Part shown: piece by piece, positions 8,540 through 19,751 of the stretch
How the letters are laid out: each line of letters opens with the position of its first letter
Numbering within the stretch: the stretch's first letter is position 1
Notes under the pieces: model-generated
Databases searched by the model: none
Seen by the model: only the letters and a program-made list of their open reading frames with translations
Told to the model about the DNA's origin: nothing
Source: Microbispora sp. NBC_01189
GTDB taxonomy: Bacteria > Actinomycetota > Actinomycetes > Streptosporangiales > Streptosporangiaceae
Reading direction: 5' to 3'
Assembly (NCBI RefSeq): GCF_036010665.1
Contig: NZ_CP108581.1
Span: 2,647,501 to 2,711,500, forward strand
DNA: 64,000 nucleotides
Position numbers and translations under genes: made by a program

Positions 8540-8903
8540 CAGGTGCCTCCAAGGCTTGTGCACTTCCGGACCGCCATTTCACCCACGGGGGGTGTCCCGA
8601 CCGCATGGGACGCCGGTCCTCCTACTACCGGGATCCACCCGGCCGGACCGAGCCTCCCCCGTACGCCCGGTCCAAGGCGTCCCTCCCGCAGCGGATCTCA
8701 GGTACGTCGCGGGAATGACACGAGTGGCCCGTCATGCCTGCGTCACCGGCATGCCGGTGAGGCAGTCTGACTCTACAGAGTGTAGTACTACGTTCGGTGG
8801 TGTGATACCGGTTCTCGTCTACTCTGTTGCGCGCGTGTTACCTGGAGATCGCCTTACCCGGAGATCGTCCGGAGCCTCGCCGGCCGTGTGGTGCTCCGGC
8901 ACG
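8540..8903. other. Intergenic region with operator-like dyads, no gene supported
   Basis: About 360 bp upstream of the eboE-like gene and beyond the clpC terminator. It contains overlapping dyads at 8773-8791 and a TACTCT -10-like hexamer at 8820-8825 facing rightward. I see no convincing open frame. Confidence 0.5.
8773..8791. promoter_or_regulatory. Two overlapping inverted repeats, candidate operator
   Basis: CTACA-GAG-TGTAG (8773-8785) overlaps the perfect palindrome GTAGTACTAC (8782-8791). TACANNNTGTA-like sites are bound by BlaI/MecI and some TetR/PadR repressors. No regulator gene of these families is adjacent. Confidence 0.45.
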
Positions 8904-8937
8904 CCGAAGGGGCGCCCCTCGCGGAACGCCCCTTCGG
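8904..8937 (-). terminator. Hairpin terminator after clpC
   Basis: Perfect 11-bp arms CCGAAGGGGCG (8904-8914) and CGCCCCTTCGG (8927-8937) with a 12-nt loop, 57 nt past the clpC stop. No U-run follows, as is usual in high-GC actinomycetes. Confidence 0.75.
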
Positions 8938-8993
8938 GCGGAACAGGTTGTCCGGGCTACACGGGTCGCCGCTGGACCGTCAGCGCTCGACCG

Positions 8994-11498
<2,505 letters not shown>

Positions 11499-11661
11499 GT
11501 CGTCGCTCCTCACAGAGCGGTCAGGCGGATCCGGGAGATCCGGCACGCCGTCCCGCACGGTAGCCCCGACCCAGCGACCCGGTCCTCGGCGGAAGGGTTC
11601 CCCAAGCGCAGGGCGTTCACGCTCTATCCAACCCCCTGCCGGGGGTGACATGTTCCCGATA

Positions 11662-11675
11662 CGCCGCAAGCGAAC
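11662..11675 (-). promoter_or_regulatory. ClgR operator-like site upstream of clpC
   Basis: On the minus strand the site reads GTTCGC-TTGCG-GCG, an exact match to the GTTCGC-N5-GCG consensus I recall for ClgR, the activator of clp genes in Streptomyces. It is 164 nt upstream of the clpC start codon and in the right orientation. Confidence 0.55.
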
Positions 11676-11699
11676 GAGGTTTTAGGGAGGGCAAACTCA

Positions 11700-11753
11700 A
11701 TCGCGCGGTTATGCGATCGTCAGGTCCTCCGACGAACCGGATAACCGCGCGAT
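11700..11753. repeat. Inverted repeat, perfect 13-bp arms
   Basis: ATCGCGCGGTTAT (11700-11712) and ATAACCGCGCGAT (11741-11753), separated by 28 bp. A single motif occupying both arms suggests a dimer-of-dimers operator or an RNA hairpin upstream of clpC. Confidence 0.6.
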
Positions 11754-11986
11754 CGGCGATGCGGTTACGGACCTTCCCGCGGATCACGCCACACCGGCGA
11801 CCGGCCCGGCGCAAGGCATCACAATGTGACAGAGGAGCCCAAAGCAGAGCAGTGGGCCTCTCCGGTCCCGCGGAAACTCCGCGCTTCACCCGGAACTTTC
11901 GCCGGCGACGCCTGGCGTGGCGCCACTCGGCCGGCCGCGACGGGTGAAGACCCGGCAGGTGCGACCCGGATCGCACCCCGCACCGC

Positions 11987-12331
11987 CTAGTGCGCGTCCT
12001 CGTACGCCTGGACGATCGAGGCGGCGATGCGACCGCGCTCACTCACGGGATGTCCGTGAGACTTCGCCCAGGCGCGGATCTCCGCGCTCTTCTCGCGGGT
12101 CATGGCTCGCTGGCCCCCGCCGCCCGCGCCGCGACGACGACCGCGGGCCTGCCCGCTGTCCGCCCGCCGCGCGCCGCCGACGAAAGGCGACAGCGCGTCG
12201 CGAAGCCGCTTCGCGTTGCCGTCGCTCAGGTCAATCTCATAAGACGTGCCGTCAATCGCGAAGGTGACCGTCTCATTGGCCTCGCCGCCATCGAGATCGT
12301 CGATGAGAATCACCTGCGTGTGCTTGGCCAT
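11987..12331 (-). CDS. lsr2: Lsr2 nucleoid-associated protein
   Basis: A 114-residue H-NS-like xenogeneic silencer that bridges AT-rich DNA. The N-terminal dimerisation domain starts AKHTQVILIDDLDG; a basic linker (ARGRRRGAGGGG) follows, then the C-terminal DNA-binding domain with WAKSHGHPVSERGRI. The prokaryotic AT-hook-like RGR is replaced here by SERGRI at the usual place, which is normal for the family. ATG 12331 has AAAGGA upstream; the open frame extends 14 codons further without homology. Linkage with clpC is also seen in other actinomycetes. Confidence 0.95.
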   Translation of the reverse strand: MAKHTQVILIDDLDGGEANETVTFAIDGTSYEIDLSDGNAKRLRDALSPFVGGARRADSGQARGRRRGAGGGGQRAMTREKSAEIRAWAKSHGHPVSERGRIAASIVQAYEDAH

Positions 12332-12403
12332 CCGGCAATCCTTTCGCAGCCCATACTTTGATTCGTCAGCCAAACATATACCCGGTTTCCCCCGGCTGAC
12401 AAT

Positions 12404-12568
12404 TCAAGAGTGCGGATTCTCAGGAACTCCTGCGTCCGGTGACTTCTCGCGTGGCTCCCGTGCCGGGCGGAGACCCGCCGCGTCGGAACGTACCAACTTT
12501 ACGATGCCGTAGACGACCCCGCCGGCGACGACCGCGGAAGGTATCAAGGCGGACAATACCTCTGACAT
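12404..12568 (-). CDS. Small membrane protein, 54 residues
   Basis: MSEVLSALIPSAVVAGGVVY begins a single predicted transmembrane helix (residues ~7-25), followed by a positively charged, Pro/Arg-rich cytoplasmic tail. ATG 12568 has GAGG upstream at good spacing, and the open frame further upstream is Pro/Arg-rich noise. No family is recognised. It lies 72 nt upstream of lsr2 on the same strand and may share its transcript. Confidence 0.5.
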   Translation of the reverse strand: MSEVLSALIPSAVVAGGVVYGIVKLVRSDAAGLRPAREPREKSPDAGVPENPHS

Positions 12569-13637
12569 TCTGCCTCGCTCGTGCCGGGGTGTCATTAGGT
12601 GCACCCGAGGAAATTCCGAGGACACGCCGGGGTCCCGGGCCCCCTTGCCGGGCCGGTCACCCTCATACGACCATAGCGCCGGGAGGGCCAGGCGCGCCTT
12701 CCGGGGTGCCCCGCAGGCCACAGCCTAATCCTCGTCTCTCCAGCGGCCTTACCGGATGCGCCACGAAATCGTACCCAAATGCCGGGCCGGACGGTCACCG
12801 GAAGCCGTCCGCCCCCGATGTTTCAGCCGCTCGCGGCCACTACTCGCGGAGGGACGGCAAGGGCTCCCACTCCGCCGGCTCCTTCACTCACAGCGACGAA
12901 GCCGCAGGTCAGAGGGATGACGGCCAGCATGAACGAAGAGATGACGACAAGTCGGGAGCGGCAATCGGCCGCTCCATCCGCCTCTCCATCCGGCTCTCCA
13001 TCCGACTCTCGCACAACTCTCACACAATGGGCCCGTCCCGGCACGCCGTGCCGTTGACGAGCGCCACGGAAACGAGGGGACGCCGCGTCCTCCGGCACCG
13101 GATCTTCATGGCAACCGTGACCCTTCTGGTACGACCGGCGCACCCTTGACGGGATATACAAACGTCTAAGCAGATCCCCGGCACCGGGAAGGCTCGCAAA
13201 AAGAGAGGACCGCACCGCTCCCCCCAAGATCCACTGAGTGGGCGATCCGAAGATCGATTTAACCGGCCACCGCACAAACGTATGGACGTCCCCGGCGGCC
13301 GTGACCGCCTATGGTTTCGCGCGGCCAAACCGCCCGCGCTTTCGGGCGACGGCGCGGGGGCGCCCCGGGGACGGGCAGGCCGAGGAGCCCATAAGGGCCG
13401 GTGCGCGACCTTCGGGCCCTTAAGAGCGCCAAGCGGGTTCCTTAAGCCGCTCCGGCCGGATATGGCCCGGGGCGGGGTGGCGGCGGACCGGAGGGATTGA
13501 CGCGGCGGGGTCGCGGTCATTGCCACCTCTCGGGCGGATGCGCCGGTCCGCCAAGCATGGCATGTCCCGGTGGTCCCGTTACCAAATTTTCCCGAGCGGG
13601 CGCCGCCAGCGCCCGGAACCGTCACGCCATACGAAAA
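12569..13637. other. 1.1-kb gene-poor region
   Basis: No open frame here shows convincing coding character. The region has a 12-bp tandem repeat at 12972-13007 and scattered short hairpins (for example AAGGGCC/GGCCCTT near 13395-13422). A minus-strand frame ending at 12823 has one hydrophobic stretch but poor third-position GC. It could hold small RNAs or a decayed gene. Confidence 0.4.
12972..13007. repeat. Three tandem copies of a 12-bp unit
   Basis: CTCCATCCGNCT occurs three times in exact 12-bp register (12972-12983, 12984-12995, 12996-13007), differing only at N (C, G, A). Confidence 0.85.
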
Positions 13638-13669
13638 ACGGGGCCGATGGCGCACGCCATCGGCCCCGT
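13638..13669 (-). terminator. Strong intrinsic terminator after the RDD gene
   Basis: Perfect 14-bp arms ACGGGGCCGATGGC (13638-13651) and GCCATCGGCCCCGT (13656-13669) with a GCAC loop. On the minus strand the stem is followed by a run of T, so this is a classical rho-independent terminator 9 nt past the stop codon. Confidence 0.92.
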
Positions 13670-13678
13670 CCGCGGTCA

Positions 13679-15106
13679 TTACTTGACCTTGACCACCACG
13701 GTGTTTGCGACCTTGTCGTGCAAGGCCTGCTGCAGCGGCTTGTCCCAGAGCAGCCACAGCACGTTGAGAAGGGCGGCCAGGTTCGCGAGGAACTTGATGA
13801 CGGGAATCCACGACAGGAACTGGAAGCCGTAGATCACTCCGGCGCGCTTGAGCGCCACGTCCTGGGGGAGCCCCGCCGCGTCCAGCGTTCCCCCGACCGG
13901 GACGACCTTGATGCCCATCGCCATTTTGCCGAGGGTCTGCCCGCGCGAGCGCAGCATGAAGAACTCGTAGACGGCCATCACGGCGCCCGCCAGCACCGCC
14001 ACGAGCAGCGTGGCCAGGAAGGCGCCGCTCTCCAGGGTCGTCACGCCCTTCGTCACGTCGAAGGCGGCGGGCGTGAAGACCACACTCCAGATGACGGCGT
14101 TGAGGATCGCGTAGGGGACCCCGATGACGAAACCGTCGATCAGCCGGGCGAGGAGGCGCTGCCACCACTCCGCAAGCGGGGCCGGCGCGCCGGGCGGGAT
14201 CGCCCCCTGCGGCGCGTACGACTGCCCGTAGGCGGGCTGACCGTACCCCGGCGCGGCCTGCCCGCCGCCGTAGCCGGGCTGGCCGTACTGCTGCTGACCA
14301 TAGCCCTGCTGGTCATAACCCTGCTGCCCGTAACCCTGCTGCCCGTAACCGGGCTGGCCGTAACCAGGCTGGCCGTGGCCCTGCTGCTCGTGGCCCTGCT
14401 GACCGTAGGCCTGCGAGCCGGACGCCTGTGGGCCGGTCTGCTGCCCGTACTGCTGGTAGCCCCCCTGGGACGGCTGACCGTAGCCGCCCGTCGGCTGACC
14501 CTGCTGACCGCCGTAGCCCTGCTGCTCGTAGCCTTGCTGACCGTAGGCCTGCGGGCCGGCCTGCTGGCCGTAGCCCTGCTGCGGCGCCTGCTGACCGTGC
14601 TGCTGACCGTAACCCTGCGGGCCGGTCTCCTGGCCGTAGCCCTGCTGCTGGCCATACCCGCCCTGCGACGGCTGACCATAGCCCTGCTGCTGGCCATAGC
14701 CACCCTGCGAGGGCTGGCCATAGCCCTGCTGCTGACCGTAGCCCTGCTGCGGCGCCTGCTGACCATACTGCTGGCCGTAACCCTGCGAGCCGGTCTCCTG
14801 GCCGTAGCCCTGCTGCTGGCCGTACCCGCCCTGCGACGGCTGCCCGTACTGCTGCTGACCGTAGCCCTGCTGCGGCGCCTGCTGACCATACTGCTGGCCA
14901 TAGCCCTGCTGCTGGCCGTAGCCGCCCTGGGCGGGGTCCTGGCCGGGCGTCTGTTGCGGCCCCGTCTGCTGTGCCCGATAGCCGACGACCGTGGCCTCGG
15001 GGTCGTAGTCCTGGGAAGGTCTGTCCGTGTTGTACCCGTGGTTCGAGGGCGGCGGTGGCGTCCCGTCCGACTCGTCCTGGGGGTACGGCGGCTGTCCGGT
15101 GCTCAC
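13679..15106 (-). CDS. RDD-family membrane protein with a long Gly-Tyr-Gln-rich N-terminal tail
   Basis: 475 residues. Residues ~1-310 are low-complexity and hydrophilic, built from units such as [13 protein letters not shown] and GQPSQG. Residues ~318-475 form an RDD domain: [19 protein letters not shown] carries the Arg-x-x-Asp of the first helix, and two further hydrophobic helices follow. RDD proteins act in transport or cell-envelope processes; tails of this type are prion-like and may drive condensation. Start is GTG 15106 with GAGGT upstream. The underlying DNA repeat array (~14170-14950) is coding, so it is expected to vary in copy number between strains. Confidence 0.85.
   Translation of the reverse strand: MSTGQPPYPQDESDGTPPPPSNHGYNTDRPSQDYDPEATVVGYRAQQTGPQQTPGQDPAQGGYGQQQGYGQQYGQQAPQQGYGQQQYGQPSQGGYGQQQGYGQETGSQGYGQQYGQQAPQQGYGQQQGYGQPSQGGYGQQQGYGQPSQGGYGQQQGYGQETGPQGYGQQHGQQAPQQGYGQQAGPQAYGQQGYEQQGYGGQQGQPTGGYGQPSQGGYQQYGQQTGPQASGSQAYGQQGHEQQGHGQPGYGQPGYGQQGYGQQGYDQQGYGQQQYGQPGYGGGQAAPGYGQPAYGQSYAPQGAIPPGAPAPLAEWWQRLLARLIDGFVIGVPYAILNAVIWSVVFTPAAFDVTKGVTTLESGAFLATLLVAVLAGAVMAVYEFFMLRSRGQTLGKMAMGIKVVPVGGTLDAAGLPQDVALKRAGVIYGFQFLSWIPVIKFLANLAALLNVLWLLWDKPLQQALHDKVANTVVVKVK
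14210..14950. repeat. Coding repeat array (GYGQQ type) inside the RDD gene
   Basis: Irregular copies of CTGCTGGCCGTAGCC-like units (on the + strand) encode the Gln/Gly/Tyr tail. Unit length varies between roughly 12 and 45 bp, so this is not a CRISPR array. Confidence 0.8.
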
Positions 15107-15252
15107 CGTGTCACCTCGTTTCGAAGACGCATGCGCCGCATCTCAGTAGCACACGCTGATATCGCTAAAAGTAGCGACACGCGTATCAACAGTCACCTTT
15201 GCAGTGGCTGACCACCATCGTCAAGATCAGCCACCAATGTCGGCATTATGAC

Positions 15253-15804
15253 TCAATGGCGATCGAGATGCAGCAGCATTCGCGTGTTTCCCAGCGTGTT
15301 CGGCTTGACGTGCTCCAGGTCGAGGAACTCGGCGACGCCCTCGTCGTACGACGCGAAGAGTTCCGCGTACACCTCGGGAGACACGGGAGTGCCCTGAATC
15401 TCGGTGAAACCATGGCGGGCGAAGAACTCCACGGCGAACGTGAGACAGAAGACCCTGCGCACGCCGAGGCCGCGCGCGGCGTCGATGAGCTCGGCGACGA
15501 TCCGGTGGCCGACGCCTCCTCCGCGCGCCGCCGGATCCACCGCGACGGTCCTGATCTCGGCCAGGTCCTCCCAGAGCACGTGCAACGCGCCGCAGCCGAC
15601 GACCTCCCCGCCGATCTCCGCGACCCAGAACTCCTGGACGTCCTCGTACAGCGTGACCGTGCTCTTCTTCAGCAGGCGCGGCCCGACGCCCGAGTACGCG
15701 TCGACGAGGCGGCGGATCTCCCTGACATCCGGGGTCCTGGCCCGGCGCACCACCACGCCCCGGGCGCCGGATCCGCTCGGTGTCTGCGCGGCGACCTGCT
15801 CCAT
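15253..15804 (-). CDS. argA: Amino-acid N-acetyltransferase (Rv2747-type N-acetylglutamate synthase)
   Basis: A 183-residue stand-alone GNAT enzyme that acetylates glutamate (or glutamine) as the first step of arginine biosynthesis. It shows VRRARTPDVREIRRLVD at the start, EFWVAE, the family motif GCGALHVLWEDLAEIRTVAV, the acetyl-CoA-binding loop ARGGGVG, and FFARHGFTEI. These match Mycobacterium Rv2747 in my memory. ATG 15804 is chosen because homology starts ~15 residues later; 31 upstream codons are Pro/Gly-rich noise. Not in an obvious operon. Confidence 0.85.
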   Translation of the reverse strand: MEQVAAQTPSGSGARGVVVRRARTPDVREIRRLVDAYSGVGPRLLKKSTVTLYEDVQEFWVAEIGGEVVGCGALHVLWEDLAEIRTVAVDPAARGGGVGHRIVAELIDAARGLGVRRVFCLTFAVEFFARHGFTEIQGTPVSPEVYAELFASYDEGVAEFLDLEHVKPNTLGNTRMLLHLDRH

Positions 15805-16241
15805 GAACGGCCAGCCTAGTGCCCCTCCCGCCGCTTCGGCCCCCGCGCGCGGCCCGGGGATCGACGAGGGCCGGCTCCGATTTACGGTCAATCCCAAACG
15901 GTCCGTCCGACATCACGCCTGACGGTATGTAGCCACCGGGATACGGTCGGCGCCGGATCGGGCGCCGGAACGCACGTTCGGCTCCGCATCGATTTTCCCT
16001 CTGTTCGACCAGCACCTCAGAGGGCCATAAAGCACCACAAACCCAGGTAGACCCCCCCGTATCACTGATCAACTCGTGACCCGGCCGTGATCATTTGGTT
16101 GTCAAACGTAGACGGGTTTGCGAGTTCTGGTTGAGCAACAACTCAGGGTGCACTAATGTCCAGCGACGATGCCGATCGTCGTGAGCACTCTCGACGATCG
16201 GGCGCCGAATCCTCGAAGCGCCGGTGTCCGGACCCTGTCGG
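15805..16241. other. Divergent intergenic region between argA and the riboswitch
   Basis: No gene seen. It holds the promoter of the riboswitch transcript at 16131-16159 and an imperfect dyad GTTGTCAAAC/GGGTTTG near 16099-16120. Confidence 0.5.
16131..16159 (+). promoter_or_regulatory. Promoter of the c-di-AMP riboswitch transcript
   Basis: TTGAGC (16131-16136) and TAATGT (16154-16159) with a 17-bp spacer. Predicted start near 16166 gives a ~290-nt leader that contains the riboswitch. Confidence 0.65.
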
Positions 16242-16372
16242 GCGCCGGGTGCGGAGAGGAGCCGGGGACCCAACCCACGGGATCAGGATCGGTTCAGGTT
16301 CGGATCGTCCAGGGGTGAATCCGCAAGGTAGGGCTGCTCCGGCCCGAACCCGTCAGCTAACCCGGCAGGCGC
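16242..16372 (+). ncRNA. ydaO/yuaA-type cyclic di-AMP riboswitch
   Basis: Conserved blocks in family order: GGAGAGGAGCCGGGGACCCA (16252-16271), GGGTGAATCCGCAAGGTAGG (16313-16332), and CCCGAACCCGTCAGCTAACC (16343-16362) followed by GGCAGGCGC. P1 can form between GCGCC (16242-16246) and GGCGC (16368-16372). In actinomycetes this aptamer usually turns off cell-wall hydrolase genes when c-di-AMP is bound, and the next gene is an NlpC/P60 hydrolase. A possible expression-platform stem pairs TGCCCCGCA (~16379) with TGCGGG-AGCA (~16417), close to the ribosome site. Confidence 0.93.
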
Positions 16373-16453
16373 TCGGCAGTGCCCCGCAACACGGCCCGTC
16401 ACGACGACGCCGGCCGGTGCGGGAGCACCTATGGGAGAGGAGCTCGGTTGCGC

Positions 16454-17497
16454 ATGCGTGGAGGACGGCAGGCGGGCAGGCACGCCCGTCGCCGACGGCC
16501 CGGAGCCGGCCCGGCCGGTCCGGGTGCCATCCGGCGGTTCACCCTCGTCGGAGTCGCGCTCGCCGCGGTCACATTCGGCGCTCCGGTGGTCCGCGCGACC
16601 GCCGACCCGAAGCCGAGCCTCAAGGAGCTCGCCGCGGAGGTGGAGAACCTCTACAGCGAAATCGAGACCCTCACCGAGCAGTACAACGGCGAGCGCGTAC
16701 GCCTGAAGGCGGCCGAGCGGTCCGCCGATCTCGCCAAGAAGAACCTCGCCAAGAGCGAGGCCGAGCTGGCGACCCGCCGGCAAAAGGCGAGCGCCCTCGC
16801 CCAGCACTCCTACATGACCAACGGGCTCGGCAACGCCCTGGTGCTCGTCAAGTCCACCGATCCGCGGCAGTACCTCGACCAGGCCTCCACGACGTACGCG
16901 CTGGAGTTACAGCAGAGCCAGGAGGTCGCCGAGGTCAGCAAGGCGATGGACGCCGCCGCCCGGGCCAAGTCCAGCGCCGCCGCCCGCCAGAGCGAGGTCA
17001 GGAAGCTGCTGAACGCCCTCGACACGCGGCGGGACACGATCACGAAGCTCATCAAGAAGACCGAGAGCAGCCTCTACCGGCAGGTCTCGCGGGAGGTCGG
17101 CACCGAGACGCGCAGGCGGATGTCGTTCCCGATCGTGGGTGACGGCAAGGCCGCCCAGGCGGCGCGCTGGGCCCTCGCGCAGCAGCTCAAGCCGTACGTC
17201 TGGGGTGCGGAGGGACCGCGCTCGTTCGACTGCTCCGGCCTGGTCATGGCGGCCTACCAGTCCGTCGGCATCAGCCTGCCCCACTACACAGGCGACCAGT
17301 GGACGGCCGGCACCCACATCTCCTCCACGGCGCAGCTCCGCCCCGGCGACCTCGTGTTCTTCTACTCCGATCTGCACCACGTGGGCCTCTACATCGGCGG
17401 CGGCTACATGGTCCACGCGCCGCGCACCGGTGACGTCATCCACATCGCCAAGATCGCCGGACGCCCGTTCGCGGGCGGGGTGCGCGTCGCCGACTGA
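16454..17497 (+). CDS. Secreted NlpC/P60 peptidoglycan endopeptidase, c-di-AMP riboswitch-controlled
   Basis: 347 residues from ATG 16454: signal peptide (Arg-rich n-region, hydrophobic core to ~residue 50), a long coiled coil (~55-215; LKELAAEVENLYSEIETLTE start), and a C-terminal NlpC/P60 domain. The catalytic Cys is in FDCSGLVMAAY, a His in HHVGLYIGG, and a third polar residue in MVHAP. RipA/Rpf-partner proteins of this layout cleave peptide stems during growth and spore germination. TTG 16448 is an alternative start with better spacing to AGGAG (16438-16442). The upstream riboswitch predicts lower expression at high c-di-AMP. Confidence 0.9.
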   Translation: MRGGRQAGRHARRRRPGAGPAGPGAIRRFTLVGVALAAVTFGAPVVRATADPKPSLKELAAEVENLYSEIETLTEQYNGERVRLKAAERSADLAKKNLAKSEAELATRRQKASALAQHSYMTNGLGNALVLVKSTDPRQYLDQASTTYALELQQSQEVAEVSKAMDAAARAKSSAAARQSEVRKLLNALDTRRDTITKLIKKTESSLYRQVSREVGTETRRRMSFPIVGDGKAAQAARWALAQQLKPYVWGAEGPRSFDCSGLVMAAYQSVGISLPHYTGDQWTAGTHISSTAQLRPGDLVFFYSDLHHVGLYIGGGYMVHAPRTGDVIHIAKIAGRPFAGGVRVAD

Positions 17498-17534
17498 TCA
17501 CCCCGCGCGATCCCACCCCGCGCGATCACCGTAC

Positions 17535-17562
17535 TCCGGCCGCGCCCGCGGGCGCGGCCGGA
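17535..17562. terminator. Palindromic bidirectional terminator
   Basis: A 28-bp perfect palindrome (12-bp stem, CGCG loop), starting TCCGGCCGCGCC, between the convergent NlpC/P60 gene and the small HTH gene. Confidence 0.75.
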
Positions 17563-17578
17563 CGAGTTCGGGACGTGC

Positions 17579-17827
17579 TCAGATGAGACGGCGGCGGGCG
17601 GCCCAGGCGACCGCCTCGATCGCGGTCGCCACGCCGATCCGGTCGCAGATGCAGCGCAGTCGCCGCCGCACGGTACGGCCGCTGACATCGAGGCTGCGGC
17701 CCACCCGGTCGGCGGTCACACCCTTCGCCAGCTCGGCGAGCAGCAGTAGATCCTCCTCGGTGAGACCGGCACGCTCAAGGTCCGTGGCGAGGTCCTCACC
17801 ACGGTAGACGACCTCCGGATAACCCAT
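17579..17827 (-). CDS. Small LuxR-type helix-turn-helix protein
   Basis: An 82-residue protein consisting of little more than a LuxR/GerE HTH: LTEEDLLLLAELAKGVTADR, then VGRSLDVSGRTVRRRLRCIC and a dimer helix. A receiver or sensor domain is missing. ATG 17827 has GGGAGGG upstream. Small stand-alone HTH proteins of this kind are developmental or cluster regulators in actinomycetes. Target unknown. Confidence 0.75.
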   Translation of the reverse strand: MGYPEVVYRGEDLATDLERAGLTEEDLLLLAELAKGVTADRVGRSLDVSGRTVRRRLRCICDRIGVATAIEAVAWAARRRLI

Positions 17828-17983
17828 CGTCCGCCCTCCCCCACGACGATGATTCGTCGGCCCACCCTCCAGGGACGGTAAACGCCTTTGCCGAAGGCCG
17901 TCAAGGTGCGGCGGCGGGCCGCCGGTCATCCGCCTCCCTGGCGGCCTCCACGTCCTCCACGTGGAACACAGCGGGCAGGGCGG

Positions 17984-19678
17984 TCAGGCCGTGCGACTCG
18001 GGTCGAGCAGCTCGCGGATCCGGTCGCGGCCCACCGCCAGCAGCAGCGTGGGCAGGCGCGGGCCGGTGTCACGGCCGACGAGCAGCCGGTAGATCAGGGC
18101 GAAGAACGCGCGCTGGGCGGCCTTCAGCTCCGGCGTCGCCGCCTTGGCGTCCATCTCCAGCCCGGCCAGCACCTTCGGCACGCCGTACACGAGCGTCGTC
18201 AGGCCGTCGAGCGACCAGTGGTCGTCAAGACCGTCGAGCAGCAGGCGCAGCGACTCCCGCTCCCCCTCGCCGAGCGTGTCGAGAAGCTCCTTGTCGGGCG
18301 TCTCGCGCACCTGCGTGCGGTCCTCGGGAGGCAGGTAGGTGTTCACCCAGTGCCGGGCGCGGTCGAGCCGCGGCCGCAGCTCGTCCAGCCCGCCGATCTC
18401 CGGGTCGAAGGCGCGCAGGATGCGCAGCGTCTGCTCCTCGTGGCCGGTCGCGATGTCGACCACCGACGCGAGCGTCCGGTACGGCAGCCGGCGCGGCGTC
18501 TCGGGCAGCGGCGCGGACGCCGTGCTGGACGCCCGGCGGTAGGCCGACTGGTCGGCCGGCAGCGCCGTCCCGTCCGCGATCTTCCTGGTCAGCGTGTCCC
18601 ACTCGTCGTACATCCGCTGGATCTCCTGGTCGAAGGAGATCTTGAACGACTGGTTGGGACGGCGGCGGGCGTACAGCCAGCGCAGCAGCGCGGGCTCCAT
18701 GATCGACAGAGCGTCGGCCGGGGTCGGCACGCCACCCTTGGAGCTGCTCATCTTGGCCATTCCGCTGATGCCGACGAAGGCGTACATCGGCCCGATCGGC
18801 TGGTGCCCGCCGAACACCTCGCGGATGATCTGGCCGCCGACGACGAACGACGAGCCCGGCGAGCTGTGGTCGACGCCCGACGGCTCGAAGACCACGCCCT
18901 CGTACGCCCAGCGCATCGGCCAGTCGACCTTCCACACCAGCTTGCCGCGGGTGTGCTCGGACAGCAGGACGGTCTCGCCGTGCCCGCAGACGCAGGTGTA
19001 CGACAACGCGGTGGTCTCGTCGTCGTACGACGTGACCGTGGTCAGGTCGCGGTCGCAGAACGAGCAGTACGGCTTGTAGGGGTAGTAGCCCCCCGCGCCG
19101 GAGCCGTCGTCCTCGCCCGCGGCCCCTGAGCCCTCCAGGGCGGCGGCCTCGTCGGCGTCCAGGACCTCCTTGGCCTTGGCCTTCTTGGTGCGGTACTGGT
19201 CGAGGATCGCGTCGATCCGCCGCCGCTCGCGCATGGCGAGCAGCACCTGCTCGCGGTAGGCCCCGGAGGTGTACATCTCGGTCTGGCTGATGCCGTGGTA
19301 ATCCACGCCCATCTCCGCCAGCGCGGCGATCATCGGCGCCTTGAAGTGCTCGGCCCAGTTCGGATACTCGCTGCCGGGCGGAGCCGGGACGGCGGTCAGC
19401 GGCTTGCCGATGTGCTCGTTCCACGAAGGGTCGACGCCCGCGGGGACCTTGCGGAAACGGTCGAAGTCGTCCCACGAGATGATGTGCACGCACTCGTGCC
19501 CGCGCCGCCTGATCTCGTCGGCCACCAGGTGCGGGGTCATCACCTCGCGCAGGTTGCCCAGGTGGATCGGGCCTGAGGGGCTGAGGCCGGACGCGCAGAC
19601 GACGGGTTTGCCCGGTGCGCGCCGTTCGGCCTCGGCGATGACCTCGTCGGCGAAACGCGCCACCCAGTCGGCGTCCAT
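17984..19678 (-). CDS. lysS: Lysyl-tRNA synthetase, class I
   Basis: A 564-residue class I LysRS (archaeal-type, also called LysK). It has the HIGH-like PIHLGN and the KMSKS-like KMSSSKG motif, and a zinc-knuckle-like pair (YCSFC, CVCGHG) inserted in the catalytic domain. It charges tRNA-Lys with lysine. Class I enzymes are found in some actinobacteria in place of, or besides, the class II enzyme. ATG 19678 has AGAGGA at 8 nt; GTG 19681 directly precedes it. It is separated from coaX by 73 nt on the same strand. Confidence 0.93.
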   Translation of the reverse strand: MDADWVARFADEVIAEAERRAPGKPVVCASGLSPSGPIHLGNLREVMTPHLVADEIRRRGHECVHIISWDDFDRFRKVPAGVDPSWNEHIGKPLTAVPAPPGSEYPNWAEHFKAPMIAALAEMGVDYHGISQTEMYTSGAYREQVLLAMRERRRIDAILDQYRTKKAKAKEVLDADEAAALEGSGAAGEDDGSGAGGYYPYKPYCSFCDRDLTTVTSYDDETTALSYTCVCGHGETVLLSEHTRGKLVWKVDWPMRWAYEGVVFEPSGVDHSSPGSSFVVGGQIIREVFGGHQPIGPMYAFVGISGMAKMSSSKGGVPTPADALSIMEPALLRWLYARRRPNQSFKISFDQEIQRMYDEWDTLTRKIADGTALPADQSAYRRASSTASAPLPETPRRLPYRTLASVVDIATGHEEQTLRILRAFDPEIGGLDELRPRLDRARHWVNTYLPPEDRTQVRETPDKELLDTLGEGERESLRLLLDGLDDHWSLDGLTTLVYGVPKVLAGLEMDAKAATPELKAAQRAFFALIYRLLVGRDTGPRLPTLLLAVGRDRIRELLDPSRTA

Positions 19679-19751
19679 CACGTCAGTCCTCTCTGAACGG
19701 GATCCTGCCTTCTATGGTCCCGTACGCGAGGGAGTCGTCAGGACAGGTTTT

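Larger units (their letters stand above)
11499..11986. other. clpC upstream region, no gene
   Basis: 488 bp between clpC and lsr2. It holds the ClgR-like box at 11662-11675 and the long-arm inverted repeat 11700-11753. No open frame with actinomycete codon bias is supported. Confidence 0.5.

Noticed and set aside
12823-13275. Minus-strand frame with a hydrophobic segment VVISSFMLAVIPLTCGFVAV
   Set aside because: Poor third-position GC, an Arg-rich start, and no ribosome site; one hydrophobic run is not enough.
14210-14950. CRISPR-like repeats
   Set aside because: Irregular unit lengths and in-frame GYGQQ coding; no unique spacers.
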